DNA of 64,000 nt from Melieria omissa (GCA_963971225.1 OZ020269.1:75988450-76052449); one strand, 5' to 3'; shown: positions 43,800-54,262, counted from the stretch's first letter. Notes: generated from the sequence alone by a model not told the origin. Numbers and translations: made by a program.

Positions 43800-44630
43800 A
43801 ATCTTAACCCTTAGTTTACCACGGTAGATTTCGATTTTCAAAAATATGAAAAAAACATTGTAATTATTTCCCGATTTAAATGCTTTTTGTCCACGTTTGA
43901 TGTCAAAAGGACCAATAAATCGTGTTTCCATGCAAACTGTTAACCCATTGTTGACCCCGTTACATTTTGATTTTCAAAAAAGTGAAAAACACGTGTCAAA
44001 TTATTTCTCACTCAGAGTACTTTCACAAAGTTTGAAGTCAGTGGGCCCGTTAATTCATTTTTTTTTTACAGTTTCGCCATACAAACTTTTAACCGGTCGT
44101 TGACCCCGTCCGATTTTAATATTTGGAAAAAATGTAAAAGACGTATCGAGTTATTTTACATTTAAAGTACTTTCACCAAGTTTGAAGTTAAAAGGCCAAA
44201 AAAATTGTTTCTTCATACATACTTTTAACCCGTCGTTGATCCAGTTAGATTTCGATTTTGAAAATAATGAGAAACGCGTGTATAATTTTTTTATTTCAAG
44301 TATTTTTATAATTTTTGAAGTCAATAGGCCTATCGGTTCATGTTTTTTTCGAGTCTACCCTTAAACAAATCTTAACCCATTATTGGTCCTGTTAATTTTT
44401 GAAAAATTATAAAATACGTATCGAATTATTTTTTGTTTAGAGTATTTTCAGGAAGTTCGAAATCAATATGTCTCTTAAATCACTTTTCTTCATACAACAC
44501 CTTCACACATGTTTTGCCTCTTTACACCCTGAATTTAAAAAAATCCCGTCTTAGCGGAGGTTCATTTTTCAAGATGTATCTACAGTTCAAATTTCATGTT
44601 CGTAGCTTCAGCGGTTTGGGCTGAGCGATG
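43800..44630. repeat. ~140-bp tandem repeat array inside Helitron
   Basis: About five diverged units spaced 130-155 bases. Each has an AACCCRTYGTTGACCCCGTT-like start (about 43806, 43940, 44091, 44227, 44373), then a 'GATTTTSAAAAW.ATGAAAAACACGT' block and 'AAAGTACTTTCACAAGTTTG'. Confidence 0.7.
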
Positions 44631-44631
44631 A

Positions 44632-44662
44632 TGAATCAATCAATCAATCAATCAGTCAGTCA
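44632..44662. repeat. (AATC)n microsatellite
   Basis: ATCAATCAATCAATCAATC followed by AGTCAGTCAA. It links the two tandem arrays of the Helitron. Confidence 0.85.
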
Positions 44663-44689
44663 ATTAGGGCAAACAATCTATGTATATAA

Positions 44690-45645
44690 AAAGAGAGGCG
44701 GTACCACACCCTCTTGTCCAGTGCTCACAACTTTCTTCTAGTCGAATTGTGCTACTAAGTGGAAAGTTCGTACCAAGTTTCACTGATGTGTGTGTGTACT
44801 GCATAACTGTCTGAGCATAAAAAATTTGCCACGCCCCTTGTTCAACGCCCATAAAATATTATCGGTAGAATGACACTTCTATGGGACGATGGCATATTCA
44901 ATCAATACTGTGCGGCTTACAATTACGGAGCTATTCCATATAAAAGATTAGAGTTGTATGGACGGAGCCACGCCCTCGTGTTAAATACCCGCTTCATTCC
45001 TCTGCCGAAAGATATGACTAAATGGTAAATTCGTACTAAGTTTCATTCATGTGCGACTAACAGTTCCAAAATTATGCGGATAGTTTGGGTCAAACAAATG
45101 TGCCACGCCCCTTGTCCAACGTCCATAAAATTTTAACAGTGGAATAACACATCTATGAGGCGACGCCTCACTAATTTTCAATGTTGTGCGACTTACAATT
45201 CCGAAGCTATTCCATTTAAAAGAAATGAATTGTATGGGCGGTGCCACACCCCTTTGTTCAATACCCACCTTATTCCCTCTGCCGAAAGATATGATTAATT
45301 GGTAGGTTCATACCAAGTTTCATTGATGTAGGACTTAGAGTTCTGCTGCATAAAAAATGTGCCACGCCCCTTGTTCAACGCCCATAAAATTTTAACAGTA
45401 GAATGACACATCTATGAAACGACGGTACACCAAATTTCAATATTGTGCGACTTACAATTCCGAAGCTATTCCATTTAAAAGAAATGAATTGTATGGGCGG
45501 TGCCACACCCCCTTGTCCAATACCTACCCCATTCCGTCGGTCAAAGGACATGATTAAATAGTAAGTGTGAACTAAATTTAATTGATGTGTGACTTATGGT
45601 TCCAAATTTATTGTCTAAAAATGTATTCTGGTGGCGCCACGCCCC
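44690..45645. repeat. ~265-bp tandem repeat array inside Helitron
   Basis: Four units start near 44696, 44961, 45236 and 45497 at GGGCGGTGCCACACCCC-like sequence. Inside each is TGCCACGCCCCTTGTYCAAC, then TAAAATTTTAACAGTRGAAT and GACTTACAATTCCGAAGCTA. The last two units are the most alike, suggesting recent expansion at that end. Confidence 0.8.
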
Positions 45646-46085
45646 GTTTTCCCGACTTTTCTTTTTTTATAAACCTTCACCTAACAATTTCGAACAAATC
45701 CGCCGAAGGAAGTATCCAAGTTGGTCCAGCCGTTCTCGAGTGATACGCAGTCGAATGGACCACGATTCATTTTTATATATATAGATCAGCTTGTAGTACT
45801 TTTGCGATGTCTGCAGCAGTGTTAGTGGCAACAGTTAAAATCAATCTGCGAACAACACGCTGAACCACCGGAAACTACTTTTTCTTGCGACCATTTGTGC
45901 TCGATCTGGGTGTTATATTATAGCAGTCTTTAATTTTTTTAGCTACACCGATTGATATTTTGTGTTTTCCAGCAAATTTCGGATAGGTGAAACTACTTTC
46001 AATGTCTTTTGCATAAATTTTCTTTAAATTCTGCAAACAATTTTCGACCTATTTCAAATCAGCAAATTTAATTAAAAGTTATGTA

Positions 46086-46704
46086 TAGGGTGTTTTTTTT
46101 AGAGGTATAGAACTTCGAATTGAATTAAAACACAAAAAAATCGTTTTAATGTCCATCCATTTGGCTTTATTGGAAGGATAATTTTATGCCATTAATGTTT
46201 AAATATGATTTCGGGCATGTGGCCGCCGCGGCTGGCTCGAATAAAGCCAATTCTACAGGTCCAATTTTTAAAGTTGATGGACAAAGCTCCAATTGCTGTG
46301 CACGGTGGCGAATCGATTCATTCGGGTCCTCTTCAACATTTTGCTCTACAGCGGCAATTGTTTCTTCGGTGCGCACTGTTCGACGTCTCTGCGGATGCGT
46401 ATTATCACATAGAGTAAACGTAGTGCGAAAACGACCCATGGTTAACCGATGGATGGACCGATTTTGCTCTGATGGACGATTATGTCGACCATAAAATGGA
46501 CGGAGCTTGCGGTAAACTTCGCGAACTGAACCATTATTTTCGAAATAAATTTGCACGATTTGCAAGCGTTGTTCTTTTGTCAACCTGTTCATGATGAAAT
46601 GGCAAACCAAACTGAACATAAATGACATTAGAGTTGCCAGATTTGACCACAAAATGCCAGTTTTATCTCTATTCGAAAAACATACCTCTAAAAAAAACAC
46701 CCTA
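46086..46704 (-). mobile_element. DD41D-type mini-element retaining transposase N-terminus (619 bp)
   Basis: The terminus TAGGGTGTTTTTTTTAGAGG is inverted at the right end, with TA on both sides (46084-46085, 46705-46706). The minus frame from 46592 (MNRLTKEQRLQIVQIY..NG, KLRPFYGRHNRPSEQ, RRRTVRTEETIAAVEQNVEE, IRHRAQQLELCPSTL) is the DNA-binding half of a mariner transposase of the type at 28833. It then jumps to unrelated residues, so the catalytic half has been deleted internally. It is inserted in the Tc1-like element. Confidence 0.85.
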
Positions 46705-48780
46705 TACTTTGAAAAGTTTTTTGGAGCATAATGTTATATATTATTTATCTTCTCAATACACCGCCGCGGTTCCGAATAGAACTAATAGCGATTGTCGAGA
46801 CAAATGCTCTAATACGTAGCTTTGACCGATCGCGGACAAAACTGTTCACACGTGCCTGCAAATATTTCGTTAGAAAACGGTATTTTGCAGAAAATTTAAA
46901 CAGCTAAAATTATCATGGTGTAGTAGCTAGCTAGCTAGCTTGAAGTAAAAATGTGGCAAACTACGATTGCTATACTCCAAAAAAGTACCCGCGAATTTAA
47001 CATTTTGTGAAATTTAATTTTTTTGTGAACAGTTTTGTCCGCCACTGTACATATAGGAAACATTATGATGCTCCGCCATGTAAGTGTACAGAAGCTCTAA
47101 CGAGCGGTTGTTCTGCAAGATGGCTCTCTGGAACGGCAGTAGATTTCTGCGGCTTGGCAGCAAATTCGGCACAATGTTGTTCATGGTGTGTAATACGTGC
47201 TTTTGCTCTGGCAGCGCTAGCCCGAAAGGCTTGCTCAGTGGGCGCGAATCTTTGTGCGTGGTTCGAACATTAAAAACGTCGAACCAGTCATTAAAAAGCT
47301 GAAACATTTCAGAGCACTGCAGGAATCTTTCTGCATTCCTGCACACACCGAGCTACACACACATTTTTAAGGCAGTGGCCGTAGTATGCGATAACAGCTT
47401 CGCCGCGTATTTAACTTTTTGTCTCTCTGAAAAATTATAATTTTAAGTAAAAAATTATACAAGTTTTTTAAAGCATAAATGTAATACCTGCCCCTCGAAT
47501 GTTCAACATTTCAAATGATAATGATTTAGTAGTACTTAAGTCCGAGTTTGTAATGGCAATGAGCTCCTCGATGGTGTTTGTTTTAATAAGTGTGTTATTA
47601 AAACAAAAACCATCGTCAACAAAATGGTTTCGAAGTAGTTTCAAAAGGTGTGGAACGTCAGCAAACACGAAAACAGATTTTGTTTCATCGGAAGGATGCT
47701 TGAATTGTGGATTTTCGTCGGTTACTCCCATCGACTTCCAGAGCTGCTGATTCTCCACACATAAGTCACTCACTGCCGCCACGACGGTGTAGCCAATTGA
47801 GTATAAGGCGGTAATTATGGTATTAACTACCTCCAAAACCATTTTGCAGTCGTAGTTATAAAAGACTGGTTGCTTCCATCGTCCTAGCAAACTTCGCACC
47901 ATTGCAACTTGTACCATTCGCTTAGGCTGCATAATTGCATCACTCTTCCGATCATATGCCCACTCTTCTCGGCACTTCATTTCGTCGAACGACAAAACGC
48001 ATAGTTTTTGATGAAGTTTGCGTTTGCAGCCCCGGCTCAACACAAAGCTTTGACGCCCATCGTCGCAAAGTTGATGGTGACGGTAGTGGAAAATTGTGTG
48101 TTCTCAAAAGCTTGTAGCATCGAGGTCCAGCCGAGTAAATGCATGTGGCGTTTGCGACGTCTTCCATAGTGTATCGCGGCGACTTGGATGGGTTTTGCAG
48201 AATGGTGCACTGATTTTCTGTGAATACTTTAATTGCTGTTAAAGCTTTGTTCAACCGCCACTCGAGCGTTGAAATTTGTTGCTGTAGTTCAGCGACCGTT
48301 TTCAAAAGGGTTTGGTTTTGTGCAGCGTTTGTGTCAAGCGATTCACTATTATAATAAAACAATTTTAGGCTAAACTGTTCGCACAGTATATAAAGAAACA
48401 ACAGCTTACTCGGTTTGAGTTGAAATTGAAACATAGCGTTTTCTTGCGACTTTTCGCGCGATTCGTGGCCCCAGCTCATTCACAGTTCTCGCTGTCCGCT
48501 GCGTTGACCTCTGCTCGCGTTGTCTTTGTTATGGTTCATTTTCCGTGTCTCCCTCATCCGTCCGTTTTCAGTGGCGCTACATGCGGTCTTGTTCGACACT
48601 GAGAAATTGACTGTTCTGTGGTAAAGGCATAACACTTACCACAGAGCATAATCAATTTCTTAGTGCGGCAGATCTCATTCCCGGCTACTTTCCTTGTCCT
48701 TTAACCCACCCAGGCCATGGTGCTGGACAAATTTCGTGTAGCCTTCTGCAACGTGCGCGGGCTTAGGGCGAACTTTTTCG

Positions 48781-49731
48781 GGAAGGACTCTTATATCTGT
48801 ACGTTCGAGGAGGAGGATAAAATTGTGTGGGGGGGTAGGGGGGGTCCCCCATATATCCCCCTTGAAAGGAAAACCGTCGGAAGTGTATAGTTTTTTTTTA
48901 ATTAATTTTTTAAATTTTACTTGCGAAGCGAGAAAACTTGTAATTACTTGCCAATAAGGTGGAGTGGGTAGGTGGAAAAAGCGGGGAGAGGGGTAATAAC
49001 CCTCTTAAGTGCAAGTAGGGCTTCAGATTCAGTGAAATATTTACAGTATTTCTGTATTCAAACTCCTTCTGTGTTGTCGGCCTTCGGCCGGGCGCTTGAA
49101 AAATAACCCTCATAGGAGCAACTAGTGCGCCAGGCATCAGTAAAGTGCTAACAGTATTTCTGCATTCAAATCCCTTCTGTGTGGTCGGCCTTCGGCCGGG
49201 CGCTTGAAAAATAACCCTCATAGGAGCAACTAGTGCGCCAGGCATCAGTAAAGTGCTAACAGTATTTCTGCATTCAAATCCCTTCTGTGTGGTCGGCCTT
49301 CGGCCGGGCGCTTGAAAAATAACCCTCATAGGAGCAACTAGTGCGCCAGGCATCAGTACAGTGCTAACAGTATTTCTGCATTCAAATCCCTTCTGTGTGG
49401 TCGGCCTTCGGCCGGGCGCTTGAAAAATAACCCTCATAGGAGCAACCATTGTGCCGGAGCATCAGTAAGGTGCTAACAGTATTTCTGCATAACAAAATGG
49501 CAATGCTGTCGATATTTCTTCAGCTTTTATCCTATTGTGAATGCCAGTTGTATTGAGTGGAAGATGAAGTGTAAGCTTGGGAGGCGATTTTTGTAATTTT
49601 TAAAAATTAATAACTTAAAAACTAGACAACTCCGACGGCTAAAAATTTAAAATTCCGCGTTTAATAGCGAATACTACCTACCATAAAATTTTCAGTGCTC
49701 TAGCTCACCGTACAGATATAAGAGACTAGCC
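48781..49731. mobile_element. 951-bp MITE with 8-bp target duplication
   Basis: CTTTTTCG is duplicated exactly at 48773-48780 and 49732-49739. The termini are inverted repeats of ~23 bases sharing CTCTTATATCTGTACG and a leading GG. The interior has a C/G-rich segment, four 108-bp tandem repeats and no transposase. An 8-bp duplication fits P, hAT or Merlin. The shared tandem repeat with the P-like inverted repeats favours P-like mobilisation, while the GG tip would suit Merlin. Classification is open. Confidence 0.82.
49045..49490. repeat. Four copies of a 108-bp tandem repeat
   Basis: GTCGGCCTTCGGCCGGGCGC recurs at 49076, 49184, 49292 and 49400, exactly 108 bases apart. It is followed by TGAAAAATAACCCTCATAGG and GCGCCAGGCATCAGTA. 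The middle copies are nearly identical. It is homologous to the 143-bp repeat at 41191-41436. Because 108 is divisible by three, a repetitive open frame exists on the minus strand; I do not consider it a gene. Confidence 0.92.
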
Positions 49732-52700
49732 CTTTTTCGCAGTTTACGCGTTTGTTAGACTTCATAAACCCCATGTAATGGCACTAAGTGAAACCCAGGT
49801 GTGTGGGGATGCAGATCCACTGGATTTCCACATCCCTGGTTACCACTTACTGCCATTATTCTCTCCTCACAGGGGTCTTGCCATTTATGTGTGCAGTAAT
49901 GTTGCGTACCAGTGCCAGCAACAATTATACACGACGGATGCCGAATTTAGCTCCATGTGGGTTAAATTCAATATCCAGTCGCACATTCTGCACTTCTGCT
50001 TTCTGTATAGAAGCCCGAATTCAGGGAGAGATTTTACTTACAACAAGTTTGATCTTCTCTCTGATTCTATTTCTCATATTTTGGAATCGTATCCGAATAG
50101 TGAAATTGTTGTTGCTGGTGATTTCAATATTCATAATTCCAATTGGCTACGCCATTCCAGCCACACAACTCCTGAAGGCTTATTTGTCGAGCTCTTTGCC
50201 GAGTCTAATAACTTGACTCAATTAGTGCATGAACCAACGCATATCCCCTGCGTTGCGGGGCAAGCTCTCAATACTCTAGACCTTTTTCTCACTTCACATC
50301 ATGAAAAATATGATGTTGAAATGCACGCACCTCTTGGAAACTCGGACCATTGTACCATTTTGGCGTCTTTCTCATACTCTTCTATCCGCAATGCTTCGCT
50401 CTTAGCCCCGAAGCGCCTAGTGTGGATGTATGATAAAGCTAACTGGAGTGGACTTAATGAATTTTTCGCCCACTTCAATTGGAAATTGTGTTTTCTTGAT
50501 AGAAACATAAATGCCGCAGCCAAAATGGTTGAAGAAATTGTATTATTGGGAATGCGGTCCTTTATCCCCAATAAGCAAATTTGCATTAAACCCAAGGACA
50601 ATATCTGGTTTAATGAGACATGCAGAATTGCTGTCAGGTCTAAAGAGGAAGCTTTCAGAGCATGGCAGGCAAATAAAAATGCCACCACTGAACAGCTGCG
50701 TAAACAGGCTAGAAATCGTTGCAATGCCATCCTAAGGCGCCAAAAGTTTCTGCACGAACAGCGCCAAAGGAAAAAAGTTCTTCAATGCCAGCGTGGTAGT
50801 AAGAACTTCTGGTCATTCGTTAAGAAGGTGAAGAACCAAACATCATCTTCAATTCCAACTCTTCTTAACAATGATCAAATCATCACTCACTCGGTTGATA
50901 AAGCTAATTTGTTGGCTAAAATTTTCGCAGAGAATTCCTCCCTGCCCCCCAGCGATCAACCACTACCCGTAGTCGAGAATGTATCTTGCTCTATGCCAGA
51001 AATTCATTTTCGGACACGGGTAGTTAAAAGAGTGCTTGCAAATCTCGATGTAAATAAGGCTTCAGGGCCGGACGGCATTCCAGCCCTTGTTTTGCAAAAG
51101 TGCGCTACCTCACTGGCTTGTCCATTACGCAAACTTTTCAACTTGTCATACACCACAGGTGTATTTCCGACATGTTGGAAGGTAGCAAATGTTCAACCAG
51201 TTCCTAAAAAAGGCAAGACTACTGACCCTGCGAACTACCGACCTATAGCAATCTGTTCGGTGCTTTCTAAAGTAATGGAAAGCATTGTTAACTTCAACCT
51301 TGTGAAATATCTGGAGCACAATAGACTGCTAAGTGACCGCCAATACGGCTTTCGAAGACAGCGATCGACGGGAGACCTTATGGCGGTACTCACCGAGAAA
51401 TGGAACCATAGCATTCTAAACCTCGGTGAAAGCAAGGTTGTTGCATTGGATATTTCCAAGGCCTTTGACCGGGTGTGGCATAAAGCACTCGTGTCAAAAT
51501 TGATCGCCTATGGTGTCGGTAGTACCTTCTCTCGTTGGATTACGAGCTTCCTCTATGATCGCTCTATTCGTGTTGTAGTAGACGGCATAGCCTCGGAAAA
51601 GCATTCCCTTAGCGCGGGAGTGCCGCAGGGTTCGGTCCTTTCTCCAACCCTCTTCCTGATCTTCATCAACGACCTGTTGTCGTCGACGAGGAATCCCATC
51701 TACTCGTTTGCGGATGACAGCACCATTTGTCATTCATACTCTTTCACAAAGCGTCCCAGCTCTGTGGAGTTTGAGAGAGAACGGCGCCGTATGAATGACA
51801 CACTTAATAGCGACCTACAAACAATCTCCAAGTGGGGTCAAGCGAACAGGGTCGATTTTAATCCCCGCAAGACCCAATGTTGCCTGTTATCCCACAAACG
51901 AGTTTCCCCACATCCCAACACATCCCTGGTTATGGGTGGTGTGGGTATTGCGGAATCGGCAGTTCTTGATGTTCTGGGCATGTCCATTAAGAACGATCTT
52001 CGTTGGAACGATCATATTTTTGGCGTGTCGAAAGAAGCAGCCAAGTGCCTCGGCTTCCTAAAGCGGTGCAAAAAATATTTCACTCCGTCTGATCTCCGCA
52101 TTATTTACACTACCTATATCCGACCTAAAATGGAGTTTAACTCGCACCTATGGGCGGGGGCTTCAAAAACCCATTTGGAGCTCCTGGACCGGGTGCAAAA
52201 CCGTGCGATTAAACTTATAGGGGACAGTAGGGCATCCAGCTCTATTGACTCCTTAGAACATCGTCGAAACGTGGCGTGTGTGGTGTTGTTTTACCGATAC
52301 TTTTTCGGTAATTGCTCAGTGGAGATGAGCAGTTTGATGCCATCACTCCGGGTATTCCCACGGGCAACCCGTTTGAACACTGGCGCCCATGCATTCCACG
52401 TTGAAACGATGTTCCAGCGCACTACGCATTACAGAGAAAGTTCGTTTCTGGCCCGCACAGCGCGGCTGTGGAATGGTCTCCCTGCGGATATTTTCCCCAG
52501 CACTTATGATCTCGATGGGTTCAAGGCAAGAGTCCATAAACACTTCACTCATAACCCTATCTCCTAACCTTTATATCCTTCCTGAACCAACGCAATGCTT
52601 CGCATTAATAGGGGTCATCCCCTGCGCGTTTGTTCCTGTTAAAAAAAAAAAAAAAAAAAAAGTTTCTTCAAACCTACGGTCGACAACTAGGGTGCATATT

Positions 52701-52790
52701 TTCATGCACTAAGTTATTAAAAATATTAGCAGATGCTTCTGAAATATGCATTTGTACAAGCAACCAAAAGTACACTAAGCTTGTCTTTCG

Positions 52791-52959
52791 TTTAGGGTAT
52801 TTGGGTTGTGCACTGGTTGTGTTCGTCCGGAAAATACACAACCACTACGAGGTAGTGAATGTGTTCGAAGTGCAGTACATTACCGTAGCGTTTGTGTTTG
52901 TCGCTTGCCCGATAGAAGCGTTCGGTGTTTGCGTTGTGCACACGAACACAAACCCTAAA
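52791..52959. mobile_element. Small MITE (~169 bp) in P-like gene intron
   Basis: TTTAGGGT at the left is inverted at the right (ACCCTAAA), with further pairing GGTTGTGCAC against GTGCACACGAACAC. No clear target duplication. It lies between the LINE and exon 2 of the P-like gene. Confidence 0.5.
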
Positions 52960-53577
52960 GATTGAGGTAGAGTATATTTGCATCGGAGTTATGGTACGTA
53001 TAGCGTATGGTTTTTTTTCGAACACTGCTTAAAAATAATAACCTATGACACCTTAGCTTTTATTAAACATACCCGTCCATCTGGTCCACATCCACCACCT
53101 CCATCGACTCCGACTGCTGCCTAGGAATGAAATAGATGTCAGACTTACAAAGTACCCAGAACAAAACATAATTTACTTACTTTCCTTTATTCGGCACTGC
53201 ATTTCGATTAATTCTTGTGCAGCTACTTGAGTCTGCGAAATCGCTTTGGGAGAAGTGGATGGAGCAGACCAAAGGCACTTTCGGCAAATCTTCAAAAGTC
53301 TTTCCGCATGCTGCTCTCCATTTCTCCCTCATGTACGGGATTGCCGGAAACTGAAAAAATTTGAGCTCCGTCTCTCGGCAGAGGGCGCGAGTATTTTTGC
53401 AACTACCGAAGCTGCAACTCATTTTTTTAGTTTGGTTTATAGCACAACTAAAAAAAGTTGAAATTCATTCCGTGGTGCACAATTTGTTTTTTCGCTGAGT
53501 ATTTTTTCTGTTGAAAATGCCAAACGCCCTACGTATTTTTGTTTTTCAAACGTAAAAAAAAATGGATTTTAAATATT

Positions 53578-54262
53578 TTGTTTCGAAAAGTGGTAGCGCA
53601 TTTTTAAAGAAGAACGTCAAAAACGGCTTTTATGTCAGATGCTCAATATGGCTACAGAGAAGAAGAAGTGGAACTACCTCTCTTTTTTATATCATGGGTG
53701 TGCACAGTATTTTTGTTCAAATCCTTTCATAGCAGAAGATCGTTCTTAAGCAAAACCTTCATAAGCGCTTTTTCAATACGGTGTTGTTACCTCAACTTAA
53801 ATTTTATTATTAAAGCAAAATTACAGTTTCTAAATGTTTTATATTTCGTTGTAAAGGAAATTTCACAGGCTATAATATGGTTACAAACTTATAATAGCTT
53901 AATAATGGATTTTTTCGATAAAAATTCCGTTTTTAAAAAATTTTTGTAAAAAAAAAACAATTTTCGCTTATCACTCATTATTAGTACAAAATACATATCT
54001 AATGTTATACATTATTCGAAAGAGGAAGAAAATACCTTTCATATGCCACCTATATCGTTAGAATCGGTTGATTATTTATTGAGAAATTCGTATATATAAC
54101 TGGGATTTTGGGGGTGGACCACGCCCTCTGTGAATGTTTCCGGGGCAAAATTTTGAGTTTGTGAGAATAAGAAAATGCCCCTTTTTCCGATAAAAGGAAA
54201 AAATAATTGTTTTAAGAGGGTGTGGTATTCTGCATTTAAGCCTAAGTTTGTAGTACTGAAGT
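53578..54262. repeat. Right inverted repeat of P-like transposon
   Basis: Inverted counterpart of 40700-41550, beginning 150 bases upstream of the THAP exon. It contains one partial copy of the tandem repeat (GTGTGCACAGTATTTTTGTT near 53698), where the left arm has two. Confidence 0.75.

Larger units (their letters stand above)
43611..45785 (-). mobile_element. Non-autonomous Helitron (2175 bp)
   Basis: In minus orientation it begins TCTATATATATAAAAATGAA (at 45785) and ends GGGGCCCAGCTAG (at 43611). It lies exactly between a host A and T of the Tc1-like transposase with no target duplication, as Helitrons do. The GC-rich CGCGGGGCCC just before CTAG is the likely terminal hairpin. The interior has two tandem-repeat arrays and no Rep/helicase, so it is non-autonomous. 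Confidence 0.82.
42800..46080 (-). pseudogene. Tc1-like transposase remnant, split by Helitron
   Basis: The minus strand right of the Helitron (about 46080-45787) holds the N-terminal part, with a helix-turn-helix region (FAGKHKISIGVAKKIKD). Left of it (43610-42800) are LLTGRHRKVRLAFAKK, a Trp/Asp motif region (RMKQKFIVWG), FVQDNDLKQTARATKEW, the degenerate FDWPPN and a C-terminus with KDLPKDIDRLWEKTSPAWLE. These follow Tc1 order. Stops and frameshifts are frequent. The Helitron sits after the first fifth of the protein. Confidence 0.78.
42621..47047 (-). mobile_element. Tc1-like transposon inserted in P-like gene
   Basis: CAGTGGCGGACAAAACTGTT at 42621 is repeated exactly inverted at 47047, with TA on both sides (42619-42620, 47048-47049). 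The TA sits inside exon 5 of the P-like transposase: deleting the element rejoins the codons of ...EHHNVSYM and ILTERVNQD.... Two later insertions enlarge it: a Helitron (43611-45785) and a DD41D mini-element (46086-46704). The original length is about 1.6 kb. Confidence 0.92.
48718..52567 (+). pseudogene. LINE endonuclease-reverse transcriptase, copy B (MITE-interrupted, otherwise open)
   Basis: The start ATG (48718) opens MVLDKFRVAFCNVRGLRANF and is broken at 48780 by a MITE. It resumes at 49740 in the frame that stays open to TAA-type termination at 52567 (929 codons from 49778). Domains: endonuclease with GDFNIHNSNWL and NSDHCTIL (about residues 110-200 after 49778), then RT with ASGPDGIPALVL, VVALDISKAFDRVWH, AGVPQGSVLSPTLF and FADDSTICH, all catalytic residues present. 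It then has a C-terminal region RVQNRAIKLIGD. If the MITE were absent the gene would look intact. A shortened protein from an internal ATG would lack only the first ~45 residues of the endonuclease. Confidence 0.88.
48481..52662 (+). mobile_element. Jockey/CR1-type LINE, copy B
   Basis: Collinear with copy A (4412-7610) from leader through coding region to an A-run at 52639-52661. It lies between exons 2 and 3 of the P-like transposase and so postdates that gene. It carries one insertion, the 951-bp MITE at 48781-49731. The 5' edge is approximate, and no target duplication was identified. Confidence 0.85.
41849..53422 (-). pseudogene. THAP9/P-element-like transposase gene, split by insertions
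   Basis: Minus-strand exons: 53422-53181 (THAP zinc finger), 53120-53073 (acidic linker QQSESMEVVDVDQMDG), a part ending 48410, 48345-47488 (coiled coil, SAGPRCYKLLRTHNFPLPSP DNA-binding region, RNase-H-like start LSFDEMKC, VFADVPHLLKLLRNH), 47426-47049 (EMFQLFNDWFDVFN, SLLPFQRAILQNNRSL-like), 42620-42489 (ERVNQDSTENMFSAIRAKGG), 42421-42270 and 42211-41849 (FDGLENFGGYI). Most introns show GT-AG borders. A LINE (48481-52662) and a Tc1-like element (42621-47047) break it. Further lesions are a frameshift near 48020, a stop near 47360, and a frameshift at the G-run 42529-42538. The role was P-type cut-and-paste transposition. Inverted repeats at 40700 and 54262 flank it. Confidence 0.88.

Noticed and set aside
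48910..49449. 179-codon minus-strand frame with 36-residue repeats (ending ...VAPMRVIFQ type)
   Set aside because: It arises because the 108-bp tandem repeat is divisible by three; it lies in a non-coding MITE and the homologous 143-bp repeat at 41191 does not keep a frame.
49045..49490. Regularly spaced repeats as a CRISPR array
   Set aside because: The repeats are contiguous 108-bp units without unique spacers, in an insect genome and inside a transposon.
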